Shown here one piece after another: positions 12,256 to 23,232 of a stretch of 64,000 nt of DNA (position 1 is the stretch's first letter; every line of letters begins with the position of its first letter). Source of the stretch: Lycium barbarum (Eukaryota > Streptophyta > Magnoliopsida > Solanales > Solanaceae); NCBI RefSeq assembly GCF_019175385.1, contig NC_083341.1, positions 90,422,321 to 90,486,320 of the forward strand. The letters run 5' to 3'. The notes beneath the pieces are model-generated. The model saw only the letters and a list, made by a program, of their open reading frames with translations. It searched no databases and was not told the DNA's origin. Both the position numbers and the translations under genes were made by a program.

Positions 12256-14649
12256 AGAAAGTACATTTTTTACAAAGAGGAGAATTTGGAAAAGGTAAGA
12301 ATTCTACTCTTTTTAACTTTGAAGAATTTTATATATATGTTGTAGTATGTGGGAATGAATGTAGAGTATGAAAATTTTGTGTCATGGGTATGTGTGTGTG
12401 TGGCCGAAAATGGGTATTGATGGAGAGGAATGATCAAATTTTATTTATGATGTTAATTGTGTTGTGATGGCCTTTTTAATGCAATGGAAGAATTCTAGTT
12501 CAAGTTGGCATGAAAATTGTTGTTAAGTTGTTGTAGGGAATTTTTTGATTTTATTGTAAATTTATGTAATTATGGAAATGGAATTGTTAAGGTGTAAATT
12601 GTGGTTGTTGTTGATGAAATGGGAGGATGAAAAATGTGTTGTGAATGTTGTGTTAAAGGTTGGATATTTCGGATGAATTCTAGTCTTGTTGGATTTTTTG
12701 TATATTTTGTAAAATGGTATGAAATTCTTTGAATTGCACTTGAATGGTTTTGAATTGGTAATGAATGTGTAAGTGTCGATATTGGCTTGAAAAATCCGTA
12801 GTTGAATGGAATATCGGTGAATTATGTTGAAAGGAAGGTTACTAGTGTTGGAATGCATTTTAAATTGGCTTTTGATGTTATTGGTTTGGTTGTTGGTATT
12901 ATAGGTATGGTTGTTGATGAATTTGGCCGAGTTTGATTCTCGGGGATGTTGAATTTACAGGGGAGGTGCTGCCAAAATTTCGGTAGACAAATACTAATTA
13001 GAATTAAAATTCTAAGTACTAGTAGCTAATTTTTGGGTAATTGATAATATTATTGTAGATATTGGAGAGCCCGAAACTTGAGTTGGGATTTGTTTGGCGA
13101 GGGATCGAGATTTGGTAGTGAGAGATCGAGGTATGTAAAGTTTACCGTTCTTCCTTTTTGGCATGACCTTTATGCAGTAAACGAATGACATATATGTATG
13201 CTCCAAAGAAATATTCTACTCATAGAGCCACTAGGATGGCCTATGTCCTTGATTTCCATAAACTATTCCATATGACTTGTCACATGCCTATGAAGTTTGA
13301 AGTATTAGTTGATACGTTTCCAGATGTGGTTTGAAAAATATTTGATATGGCCTAAGTTTGGATATGTATATTTTGGATATATATATATATATATGATTCT
13401 AATGCTCCGTTGAAGTACCCTATAATGTTATTTGAAAGTTCCTCAATATGAATGATACTAAATTTTCTGAAAATAACCTATGATATGTTTTTCGAAAGTT
13501 TTGTAATTTGAAAGTTCGTAACTTTTGTATACTAATTCCGATGGACTCGATGCTTACCTTGAGCCTTCTAATATCAGTATGTATATGTATTTATTCGTCG
13601 AGTCTTGGAATTCATTTAAATATGTATATGCATATGGTTTTCGCAGTACTCCGCTCGTGCCTACTACTATGATATCGTTCGACGGTTCCCGGGCCGGTTT
13701 TGTGATCGTGCGAACTATGTGATATTCGACAGTATGATGTGTTACGGTTCCCGAGACCTCGCCGTAGGGCCGGGTACCGCTTATATACGGCGTTATGATG
13801 TGACTTGACATATGATGTGTTCTGATGATGCGATATGTTCTGATGATATGATATGTTCGGAGATTGTACGGAGATTTGAAACTTTCTGGAGTATGATGTG
13901 TTGTGGCGCCAGCGTCGGAGCGGCGACCACGTTCCTGAGCCCTATGCATGATTTTTATTTGCATGATATACATATATATTTTCAGCACAGGTTTTGATAT
14001 ACCGATTCTGTATCCATATTCTGTACTCCACACTTCAGTTATGATTCTGATTTCTGTATTTCATGCTTTGCATACTCAGTACATATTCCGTACTGACCCC
14101 CTTTCTTCGGGGGCTGCGTTTCATGCCCGCAGGTACAGACGTTCGTTTTGGTGATCCTCCGGTATAGGATACATATTCTGCCACGTGGAGTATTCCTTTT
14201 TGATCCGGAGCTCATATTTTTGGTACATATCTTCTGTTATGCATATCTTGTATATATGTGACTATTTGGGTACGGCGGGGTCTTGTCCCGCCATATGTTT
14301 CTATTATGGTTTGTAGAGGCCTGTAGTCATATATGTGGGTCATAGGTCATGTTTGTTCGTTGTGATTATGATCTGCGTCTTAATGCGGTCCCGTTTGCTA
14401 TTATGGCCAAAACGGCCCATTTGTCTGTATATGTGTGTATATCTGGGCGATGTGTATTCCGCCAACTTATCGGATTTGATGTGATGTTTTGTATGGGCGA
14501 CCGCTTAAGACGACATTTGTTTTAGCATTTGCTTAAAAATTTACGTATGTTAAGTTTGACTAAGTCTTTGATATGTCGATCTGGTACGTAAGTCTGTTTG
14601 GGTGTTCAACTAGGGCACCAGTCGCGGCCCACGGGGCTGGGTCGTGACA
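12256..14649 (+). repeat. RT-C 5' LTR, 5'-truncated
   Basis: Matches 31595-34005 throughout and ends in GTGACA at 14649 next to the primer site. Compared with the 3' LTR it lacks about the first 518 bases. Recognisable modules: GGTAAGA (12294), a CCGAAATTTCGG-type palindrome with one change (12972-12983), GGTATGTAAAG (13130), an (AT)9 tract (13377-13394), a short ATGATATGTTCTG tandem repeat (13797-13862), a triple hairpin (14077-14136) and a GGCGGG/CCCGCC hairpin (14274-14292). The missing 5' part would include much of U3. Confidence 0.88.
14077..14136 (+). other. conserved triple-hairpin block in RT-C LTR
   Basis: Three consecutive inverted repeats: CAGTAC/GTACTG (14077-14082 with 14090-14095), CCCCC/GGGGG (14097-14101 with 14109-14113) and CTGCG/CGCAG (14114-14118 with 14128-14132). 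GGTAC follows, so the end also reads as a splice-donor-like CAG|GTAC. The block recurs in both LTRs of RT-C, RT-D and RT-E and in all RT-F LTRs. Confidence 0.75.
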
Positions 14650-14653
14650 GAAG

Positions 14654-14665
14654 TGGTATCAGAGC
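14654..14665 (+). promoter_or_regulatory. RT-C primer-binding site
   Basis: TGGTATCAGAGC, four bases after the LTR, complementary to the 3' end of initiator-Met tRNA, which primes minus-strand synthesis. Confidence 0.92.
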
Positions 14666-14852
14666 GGTTTTTCCTCGGAATGTCTACAGGCCGTGTCTAG
14701 TAGAGTCTTGTTTATCGGTGTGTTGTGCACCACATCTATAAACAGGAAGCTACAGGACATTTAGGGTGTTACTTTTCTTTGAATCTTAGATCGTGCGATA
14801 GAGCTGTGCTATTAGGATGATTTCTTTCTGACCGATTTTTATGCTTTCAGTG

Positions 14853-16081
14853 ATGCCTCCGAAGAAGGCGACGGCTGCCCATAAGGGCAAAGCAGTGGCA
14901 GGCGAGACCAGTCAGATACAGAGAGTTACTCGGGCTCGGGCTCAGATTATGCCCGATAGTGCACCCCAGTCAGAGGGTTCTGCTACACCATCATCAGAGG
15001 AGCCTGGAGCGGCTTCACCATTAGCTCCAGAGGCTCTAGCGCCCGAGCCTCCAGCTCCTCAGCTAGGGGCAGAGGATAGGGTGATGAGAGAGGCTGTTCA
15101 GTTGTTGACGACGTTAGTAGCAGGGCAGGCTCACGGGCTAGGCGGTGATGATATGGACAGACATGATAGTCTGAGGGTTCGGGATTTCTTGACTTGTGGT
15201 CCCCTAGAGTTTTACGGGTCAAAGCCCGAAGAGGACCCCCAGGATTTCATTCGACAGATGCAGCGCTCGTTGAGACTGGTCAGGGCTTCTGATACCGAGT
15301 CTGTTGAGTTAGCTTCACACAGATTGCGAGATGTTGCGATTAATTAGTACGAGTCATGGGAGCTGTCCAGAGGCGAGGATGCTCCATCGGCCGTATGGGA
15401 TGAGTTTGTAGCCGCCTTTCTCAGCCACTTTTTGCTCCAGAGTTACGGCGGGCGAGAGTAGATAGATTTCTGCAGCTGCGGCAGAGAGGCAGGAGTGTCC
15501 GAGAGTACAGCTTGGAGTTTGATTCTCTGGCTAGATATGCACCTGCCATAGTAGTTGAAATGCCTGATCGGATGCACCGGTATGTGATAGGATTGGATCG
15601 CTATTTGATTGACAGCTGTATGGCGATGACATCGCAGACTGGTATGGACATTGCCCGGTTACAGGCCTATGCGCAAGGGATGGAGGACCGACATAGAGCG
15701 GACCAGTCGAGCAGAGATTGTGATAGGAGACTGCCCAAGCCGGCTAGGTCAGCTAGGTATTCTGGAGAGTCTCGAGGCGGGCAGCCTCAGCAGCAGCGGT
15801 CTAGTAGATATCCTCCTTCATCAGGCCGGAGTACACAGTCTACAGGTAGACGGTTTGGCGGTGCGGGGCAGTCTGGAGCAGGCCAGAGTTCCAGAGCCTC
15901 AGGTTCTCAGACGAGCAGAGGTCCTAATCAATCTAGGCCACCCCTACCCCGGTGTTCTTATTGTGGGAGGTCGCACCCAAGAGAGTGTTATAGAGCTACA
16001 GGTGCCTGTTTTTCTTGTGGCCGCCAGGGCCATATTAAGAGAGATTGTCTGTTAGCAGGTGGTTCTAGTGGTGCAGCTTAG
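14853..16081 (+). pseudogene. RT-C gag, one frameshift and two stops
   Basis: Gag begins MPPKKATAAHKGK at an ATG preceded by a pyrimidine-rich TTTCAG; the same start context occurs in RT-D and RT-E. An Ala/Pro-rich N-terminal region leads into the Retrotrans_gag core (GPLEFYGSKPEEDPQDFIRQ near 15200, then EYSLEFDSLARYAPA near 15510). A basic Ser/Arg/Gln-rich linker and a CX2CX4HX4C zinc knuckle at 16007-16048 (CFSCGRQGHIKRDC) follow. TAG at 15345-15347 replaces a conserved Trp (NWYESW in RT-D and RT-E). One frameshift lies between 15347 and 15512, near 15433. A TAG at 16079-16081 replaces Gln, where RT-D and RT-E have CAG, so gag and pol were originally one frame. Confidence 0.9.
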
Positions 16082-19000
16082 TCGATGGGATCAGCCGCTG
16101 GTTCGTTTTCTACTCTTTCAGCTATACGCCCTGCGGGGCGAGGTATGCCAGCACCAGCGAGCCGCGGTAGAGGCCGTGGCGGGGTTTCTCATTCTAGCGG
16201 TCCTTCGAACCACATATATGCATTGGCTAGCCGACAGGATCAGGAGGCGTCGCCAAATTTTATCACAGGTACATTATTGGTTTTCTCTCGAGCCGTATAT
16301 GCATTGATTGATCCAGGGTCTACTTTATCATATATTTCTCCCCTCGTTGCTAACAAAATTGGGATAACACCTGAACCTATAGAACCGTTCGAGGTACCTA
16401 CGCCGGTTGGGGATTTTATTATAGCGAGGCAGGTATATAAAGATTGTTCTGTAACTATATGTGGCCGTTGCACTAAGGCCGATTTGGTAGAATTAGATAT
16501 GATGGAATGTGATATTATAATGGGTATGGACTGGTTAGCCTCCTGTTATGCTAATGTTGATTGCCAGAAAAAAGTGGTTCGTTTCCAATTTCCAGGGGAA
16601 CCAGTTATAGAATGGGCAGGAAATACAGCATCGCCGAGAGGTAAGTTTATTTCATACCTCAAGGCTAAGAAGATGATCCAGAAAGGGTATATCTATCACT
16701 TGGTTCGAGTGCATGATACTAAAGCAGAAACACCTACTCTCCAGTCAGTTCCGGTTGTTAATGAATTTCCAGATGTATTTCCGGATGAGCTCCCAGGTCT
16801 TCCACCTGAATGGGAGATAGACTTTACGATAGATGTATTACCAGATACCCAGCCTATATCTATTCCTCCCTACAGAATGACACCTGCAGAATTGAAAGAG
16901 TTGAAAGAGGAGCTGAAAGATATATTAGAAAAAGGCTTCATCAGACCTAGTACGTCTCCCTGGGGAGCGCCGGTATTATTTGTTTGAAAGAAAGACGGGT
17001 CGTTGCGGATGTGTATTGATTATAGACAACTGAATAAGGTGACTATCAAGAATAAATATCCCCTTCCCCGGATTGATGATTTATTTGATCAGTTGCAGGG
17101 TGCTAAATACTTTTCGAAGATAGATTTGCGTTCGGGCTATCATCAGGTGCGGGTACGAGAGGCAGACATTCCAAAGACTGCTTTCAGGACCCGATACGGG
17201 CATTATGAGTGGATAGTGATGTCTTTTGAGCTAACTGATGCTCCAGCAGTGTTTATGGATTTGATGAATCGGGTATTCAGGCCATTCCTCGACATGTTCG
17301 TGATTGTGTTTATTGATGATATTCTAGTTTATTCACGATCAGCAGAGGAACATTCAGATCATCTGAGGATCGTACTTAGCACACTGCGGCAACAGAAATT
17401 ATATGCAAAATTCTCCAAATGTGAATTCTGGTTAACTTCAGTGGCATTTTTGGGGCATATCGTTGGAGCAGATGGTATTCGGGTCGATACACAGAAGATA
17501 GAGGCTGTACAGAATTGGCCTAGGCCCACGACCCCTACAGAGGTACGCAGTTTTCTGGGATTGGCCGGATATTACAGGAGGTTTGTGGAAAATCTTGCTT
17601 CTATTGCGGCACCAGTAACAAAATTAACTCAGAAGGCAGCAAAATTTCAGTGGACCGATGCTTGTGAACGCAGTTTCCAGTTGCTGAAGGAAAAATTAAT
17701 TACAGCCCCAGTTCTAGCTCTTCCAGAGGGATCAGATGGGTATGTTAATTATTGTGATGCTTCTGGTATTGGGATAGGTTGTGTATTAATGTAGCACGGT
17801 CGAGTTATGGCCTATGCTTCCCAGCAGCTCAGACCGCACGAGAGAAACTATCCCACCCATGATCTGTAATTAGCCACGGTGATTCGTGCTTTGAAGATAT
17901 GGCGGCATTATTTATATGGGGTCCATGTTGATATCTATACGGACCACAAAAGCCTTCAGTATATTTTTAAGCAAAAGGAGCTGAATTTGCGGCAAAGAAG
18001 ATGGCTTGAATTATTGAAAGATTATGACGTTAATATTTTGTATCATCCTGGAAAAGCTAATGTTGTGGCAGATGCACTTAGCCGCAAATCCATGGGCAGT
18101 TTGACCGATGTGCAGCCAGAGAAGAAGGAGTTAGTTCGTGAGATTCATCAGTTAGCCAGCCTTGGAGTCCGTTTGGCCGATTCCAGAAATATTGGGGTTT
18201 CTGTCCGAGAAGTTGCTGAATCATCAATTATGGAAGAGGTAAAACAGCGTCAGTTCGAGGATCCTATTCTGGTGCAGTACAGAGATACATCCATTGAAAA
18301 GGAAAAGACCCAGTTTGAAATTTCATCTGATGGAGTATTACTTTATGGAGGCAGGTTATGTGTGCCTGATGTTGTAGAGCTGCGACGGTAGATTATGGGA
18401 GAGGCACATTATGCTCGGTATTCTGTTCATCCTGGATCCACTAAAATGTACCACGATCTCAGATGCTTATATTGGTGGGATGGTATGAAGAGAGATATTG
18501 CAGAGTTCGTTGCTCAGTACCCGAATTGCCAACAAGTTAAGATCGAGCATCAAAAACCCGGCGGATTGTTACAGGAAATGGAAATCCCAGCTTGGAAATG
18601 GGAAATAATTAATATGGATTTCATTACAGGTTTACCGCGCACTCCACGCAGGTATGATTCTATTTGGGTTATTGTGGATAGACTGACGAAATCAGCCAAT
18701 TTTCTTCCGGTCAGGACTACTTATTCGGCTGAGGGTTATGCCAGAATGTACATTAAAGAGATAGTAAGGCTTCACGGAGTTCCTATATCTATTATAACCG
18801 ACAGAGGTGCTCAGTTTACAGCAAATTTCTGGAGGTCATTTCAGGGGGGATTAGGGACTCAGGAGAGTCTTAGCACAGCATTCCATCCTCAGTCCGACGG
18901 ACAGGCCGAGCGTACTATTCAGACGCTAGAAGATATGCTACGGGCCTGTGTTATTGAATTCAGATGTAGTTGGGATGATTATTTGCCGCTTATTGAATTT

Positions 19001-19693
19001 GCTTATAATAATAGTTATCATTCCAGCATCCAAATGGCACCGTATGAAGCCTTACATGGTAGAAAATGCAGGTCTCCGATTGGTTGGTTCGATGTGGGTG
19101 AAACTAAATTGATTGGGCCAGATATGATCCAGCAAGCAGTCGATAAGGTAAAACTCATTCGGGAACGGTTATTAGCAGCTCAGAGTCGACAGAAATCATA
19201 TGCAGATAAATGACGTCGACCGTTAGAGTTCCAGATTGGTGACTGGGTATTTCTGAAAGTGTCGCCTATGAAAGGTGTAATGAGATTCGGCAGAAAAGGA
19301 AAGCTCAGTCTGCGATATATAGGGCCTTATCAGATTATTCGGAAGATAGGCGAGGTTGCCTATGAGCTAGACTTACCATCCGATCTGGAAGCAGTACACC
19401 CGGTATTTCACGTGTGAATGCTCCGTAAATGTATTGGTGATCCTTCCAGAGTATTCCCCATAGAAGATATTCAGGTAACGGAGGAATTATCTTATGAAAA
19501 ACAACCTGTAGCTATTCTGGATCGTCAGGTGAGGAGACTATGCACCAAAGATGTACCCTCTGTTAAGGTCTTGTGGCGAAACAATAATAGAGAAGAAATG
19601 ACCTGGGAAGCGGAGGACGAGATAAAGAAGAAGTACCCTCACTTGTTTCCTATGCCTTCAGGTAAATCTAAATTCCGAAATTGGTTATGTTGA
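16082..19693 (+). pseudogene. RT-C pol (PR-RT-RNaseH-INT-chromodomain), stops only
   Basis: The whole pol lies in a single frame with no frameshift, broken only by stops at 16985 (TGA), 17792 (TAG), 17867 (TAA), 18389 (TAG), 19211 (TGA) and 19415 (TGA). Domains in order: protease motif IDPGSTLSY at 16307-16333; RT with FIDD at 17309-17320; RNase H with CDASG (about 17755), where the catalytic Glu codon of DLELA is itself the TAA at 17867, and TDHKS (about 17940). In the integrase zinc domain the first Cys of CPNC is Tyr. The DDE signals are DFITGLP, ITDRGAQF and DGQAER. The chromodomain-like tail ends [20 protein letters not shown] and the natural stop is at 19691. RT also carries SFELTDAPA where RT-D has SFGLTNAPA. 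Confidence 0.92.
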
Positions 19694-19770
19694 TTAATGA
19701 ATGAATTATATGTGCTTTCCATGTAAAGAACCTCCCCCAAAATGCTTGTAAGACTTTATAAGGCTAATTT

Positions 19771-19806
19771 AACATTCGAGGACGAATGTTCTAAAGGGGG
19801 GGAGGA
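19771..19806 (+). promoter_or_regulatory. RT-C pre-PPT hairpin and polypurine tract
   Basis: AACATTCGAGGACGAATGTT (19771-19790) is followed by the purine tract AAAGGGGGGGAGGA (19793-19806) and the LTR start TGTTATGACCC at 19807. The pol stop is only about 80 bases upstream, so there is no long 3' non-coding block here, unlike RT-E and RT-F. Confidence 0.88.
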
Positions 19807-20089
19807 TGTTATGACCCGTAATTTTGCACATCCGGAAAAATTTGAAATAGTTGTGACTTGTAAGAAATAAGGCCACATGTTAATTTTTATTTAATATATA
19901 TGTTGTTCATGAAAAATATTGACGCGGAAATATGAAGGAAGTTCAAGGGCAAAATGGGGAATTTTGGAAACTAGTTTCGGGAATTTTAAAATAAGACCCG
20001 CAACGATTTGGGCTTAATGAAATGAAAAAAAAAAAAGCAAAAGGCCCAAAATTGTAGCGGGTGGCCGGCCAACCCACCAAGGCCCAAGC
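19807..20089 (+). repeat. RT-C 3' LTR, left part
   Basis: Starts TGTTATGACCCG after the polypurine tract and is cut after 283 bases by RT-D. The last five bases (20085-20089, CAAGC) are the duplicated target. Confidence 0.9.
20085..20089. repeat. RT-D target-site duplication, left copy
   Basis: CAAGC directly before the RT-D end TGTCACG; repeated at 31355-31359 directly after the other end. Confidence 0.92.
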
Positions 20090-23000
20090 TGTCACGACCC
20101 AACCCCGTAGGCTGTGACTAGTGCCCGATCTGGGCACTCAAACGCATCCCAGTATATAGCAGAAGCCGACAAGGCTTTATTTCAATTTTAGCTAATTTCC
20201 AGAAAATTTCGGCAGAGTCTCCTTTGTTTTACGGACTATCCCAAATACCCTGCACGCAGAAAATACCAACAAAGGCCACACAGGGCCAACAGAGTAACAT
20301 TTAAATATATGCGGACCGGCCGCCGCGGCGAATGGGATCGCCCAAACACAACATATACACACAGCTGTACAGAAAGACCCCAACCCACAAACATGTCTAC
20401 AGACCTCTAAACAGACCAACAGAATCATATGGCGGGACAGGGCCCCGCCGTACCCATGAACGAGAATATACATATAGAGAAGTGACAGACTGTACCAAAA
20501 GATGGCTCTGAATAAAAGAGCGCTCCAAATGGCGGAAAAGATATCCTTGACAGACGGATCGGCAAACCTGTCGTCAGTACCTGCGCGGCATGAAAACGCA
20601 GCCCCCGAGGAAAGGGGGTCAGTACGAAATATGTACTGAATATGTAAAGCTTGAGTTGCAGAAACAAAATCATAACTGGTATAGAACGTACAGAAAGTAA
20701 ACAGAAAATACAAAGTATCAGATATATATTTTCAAAACATGCAGAGTGTGTACAGAAACATATGTCATATCAAATCCGGCCCCTGCCAAGGGACTCGGCA
20801 GACAGAACGTGGCCACCCTCCCGACGCTGGTGCCACAACACAGAAGAATCAGAAAAGGGGCATAACCCCGTATCATAATATGTCATATCAGATGGCCATA
20901 GTAAATCATATCAGCACAAGCGTACATGGCACAACATACTCCACAAATCCATGTACGCGTATACCTGCCCCCTCACATCGAGGCACGGCGAACAATGCAA
21001 AGGATCACGCTTGACAACATATCCTGGCCCGGGCTCAGTGTGGGAAACATTGGGGCATCCACGAATGGAGTAGTGAGAGACTAATGCAATAAAAATATCA
21101 TAAATGTTTCCATAGACTCGATGAGGCATATCAAAGACAAACCGATCCAATGAAATCGAAAGAGATCATAGTAAATGAGTTTCGAGTATCAAAACAGTTT
21201 ATCAGACTTAATGGAATATTTGAAACATAGTTTGTTACGAAATTAGAATGGTAGTCAAAACATTTCTTTCAAAAACCGCTCGAAAGTAAGACTTGAGTAC
21301 AATACGGGCAAAACCGGGAATAGTGGGACCACCTCGGGACAAACAAGGCGGTGGGCTCAAATTACATATTTTAAGCTTATGGAGTCGCCTACAAAGGTTC
21401 TATGGACGTCCTACAGCTTTCCAAGTAGTTTAGAGAAAGTTCGCATAATTTCCAAGAAAGCATACTAAAAGAGTTTAATCTTATTGAAAGAAAAAGTGAT
21501 ATTTTCACTTGCGGATTCCGACGGGCAGAATGTCTTTCGAGGCCCGAATTCGATTCTAATACACTTAGGCATGCCAAAAGAAGGATCGGGGTAGCTTTAC
21601 ATACCTTTTGAGCTTTGCACGCCTATCCAAGCTCACTTCCCGTTTCGTCAAAAATCTGCAAATGGTCAAGTTTACCAATTGTGAGTTATAGATTCTACGA
21701 ATTCAACTTAACTCATATATGTCTACCGAAATTTCGGCAGCACCTCCCCTATACATATAGCACCCCCGAGAATTCAACTCGGCTCAAAATCATCAACAAC
21801 AACCTAAACAACAACATCAACACCAACAACAAACATTAGAAACACAATATGGCACAACTAGTTCTACTTGCCGACATAATGCCACAACCTTCATTTCAAC
21901 TCCAATTTCCAAACCAATTTCAATGATTTCACATTCATTATCAAACTAGCTCATCACAACATAGTTTAGAAGCGTTTCATATCGTTTCCTCAAATTATAC
22001 ACACGATATACATAATATACAACTTTCTGCCAAAGTCATAATTCACTCAAAACTTCTAATCTTTAACAAACATATTCATAATATGGTTCTAGCTTCCAAC
22101 TTCATCAATACTCATCATAATTTGCAACTTAATAACTTCATTTTCATAATGTCGTAAAATCATTCTAAAACGACATAAACTTCTACATTCCATTTCATAA
22201 CAAACTTATATCGTTTTACTTTCATATACCTTGCAAACATCACAACAACACTACTAACTTGTTAAACAAAATTGATTCATTCTCATTCTACCAAAGACAC
22301 CCCACGGCTACATCACTATTTTCCAACTTCTATCAAATTCATTCAACTTTCATTCTCCATATGGATTCCATCATACACACAACTAGAATACAACATAAAT
22401 TTCAATTCATCATTGGCATATCATGCAAGCATACACACGGCCATATACTCATACCACACACCCACTTTGCAAACTTTCATTTTTCCATACAATCAACACA
22501 TTTCTACACACTACAACACAAACAAGACTTCATAACACAAGAATAAGGGATAAATTCTTACCTTTTCTATAGTTTTCTTCACTTGAATAAGAGATCAAAT
22601 TGATGAACCAAGGCCTCTTTCTTCCAAACCAACTACACCAAGTTGAGAAGGGTACTCAATTTAGTAGGAAAACCACAAAAGAAAAAATTTTGGAGCAATA
22701 TTCTTGGTAGCCAATTTCCCCTTGCCAAAGCCGAAACCCTCTCTCTCTTTTTCTTGTTTTTTTCTTTGCTTTGTTCTTTCTAATTTCTTGATCTTTCTAA
22801 AGGGGGTATGACTCATATATTTTTAACACATGGAAAATTAATTGGGCCATGGGTTTGGGCCATAGTTGGCCGGCCACCCCATCTCTCTTTGGGCCTCATT
22901 TCAATTCTCATTTTGAGCCCAATTGGCTTGTATATCATATTTTGTAATTCCCGAAATTAAATTCCAAATTCCAAATTTGCCCTTAGCCTTATTCAACACT

Positions 23001-23122
23001 TCCACATTAATATTCTTTCATACACAACTCCTATGTCAAATAAAAATTAATTATGACCTTATTTCTTACAAGTCAAGAATATTTCCAAATTTTTCCAACG
23101 TGTGAAAACACGGGATATAACA
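20090..23122 (-). repeat. RT-D 3' LTR
   Basis: On the plus strand it runs from TGTCACGACCC (20090) to GATATAACA (23122). The reverse-complement polypurine tract follows at once, so in the element's own direction this is the downstream LTR. Modules: terminal AGTGCCC/GGGCACT hairpin (about 20120-20139), GGCGGG/CCCGCC-type hairpin (about 20432-20450), triple hairpin (20577-20638), CCGAAATTTCGG (21726-21737), and a splice-donor-like GGTAAG on the minus strand (22557-22562). Confidence 0.93.
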
Positions 23123-23158
23123 TCCTCCCCCCCTTTTGAACATTCGTCCTCGAATGTT
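23123..23158 (-). promoter_or_regulatory. RT-D polypurine tract and pre-PPT hairpin
   Basis: The minus strand reads a G-rich purine tract next to the LTR, preceded by the hairpin of arms AACATTCG/CGAATGTT at 23139-23158. Confidence 0.88.
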
Positions 23159-23232
23159 AAATTAATCTTATAGGGTTTGAAATGGCTTCGGGGGAGTTTC
23201 TGTTTATGGACAGCGCAAATGGTACACATTTA

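Noticed and set aside
13554..14033. Minus-strand open frame of 159 residues in the RT-C LTR, repeated at 32910-33389
   Set aside because: It lies in both LTR copies and its His/Ile/Arg repeats come from tandem repeats in the DNA; no family resemblance.
16079..16081. TAG between gag and pol of RT-C as programmed readthrough
   Set aside because: RT-D and RT-E have CAG (Gln) at this place and read on, so the stop is a mutation.
22259..22546. Open frame of 95 residues duplicated at 30493-30780
   Set aside because: Both copies are in the two LTRs of RT-D on the antisense strand, low complexity, no start or homology support.
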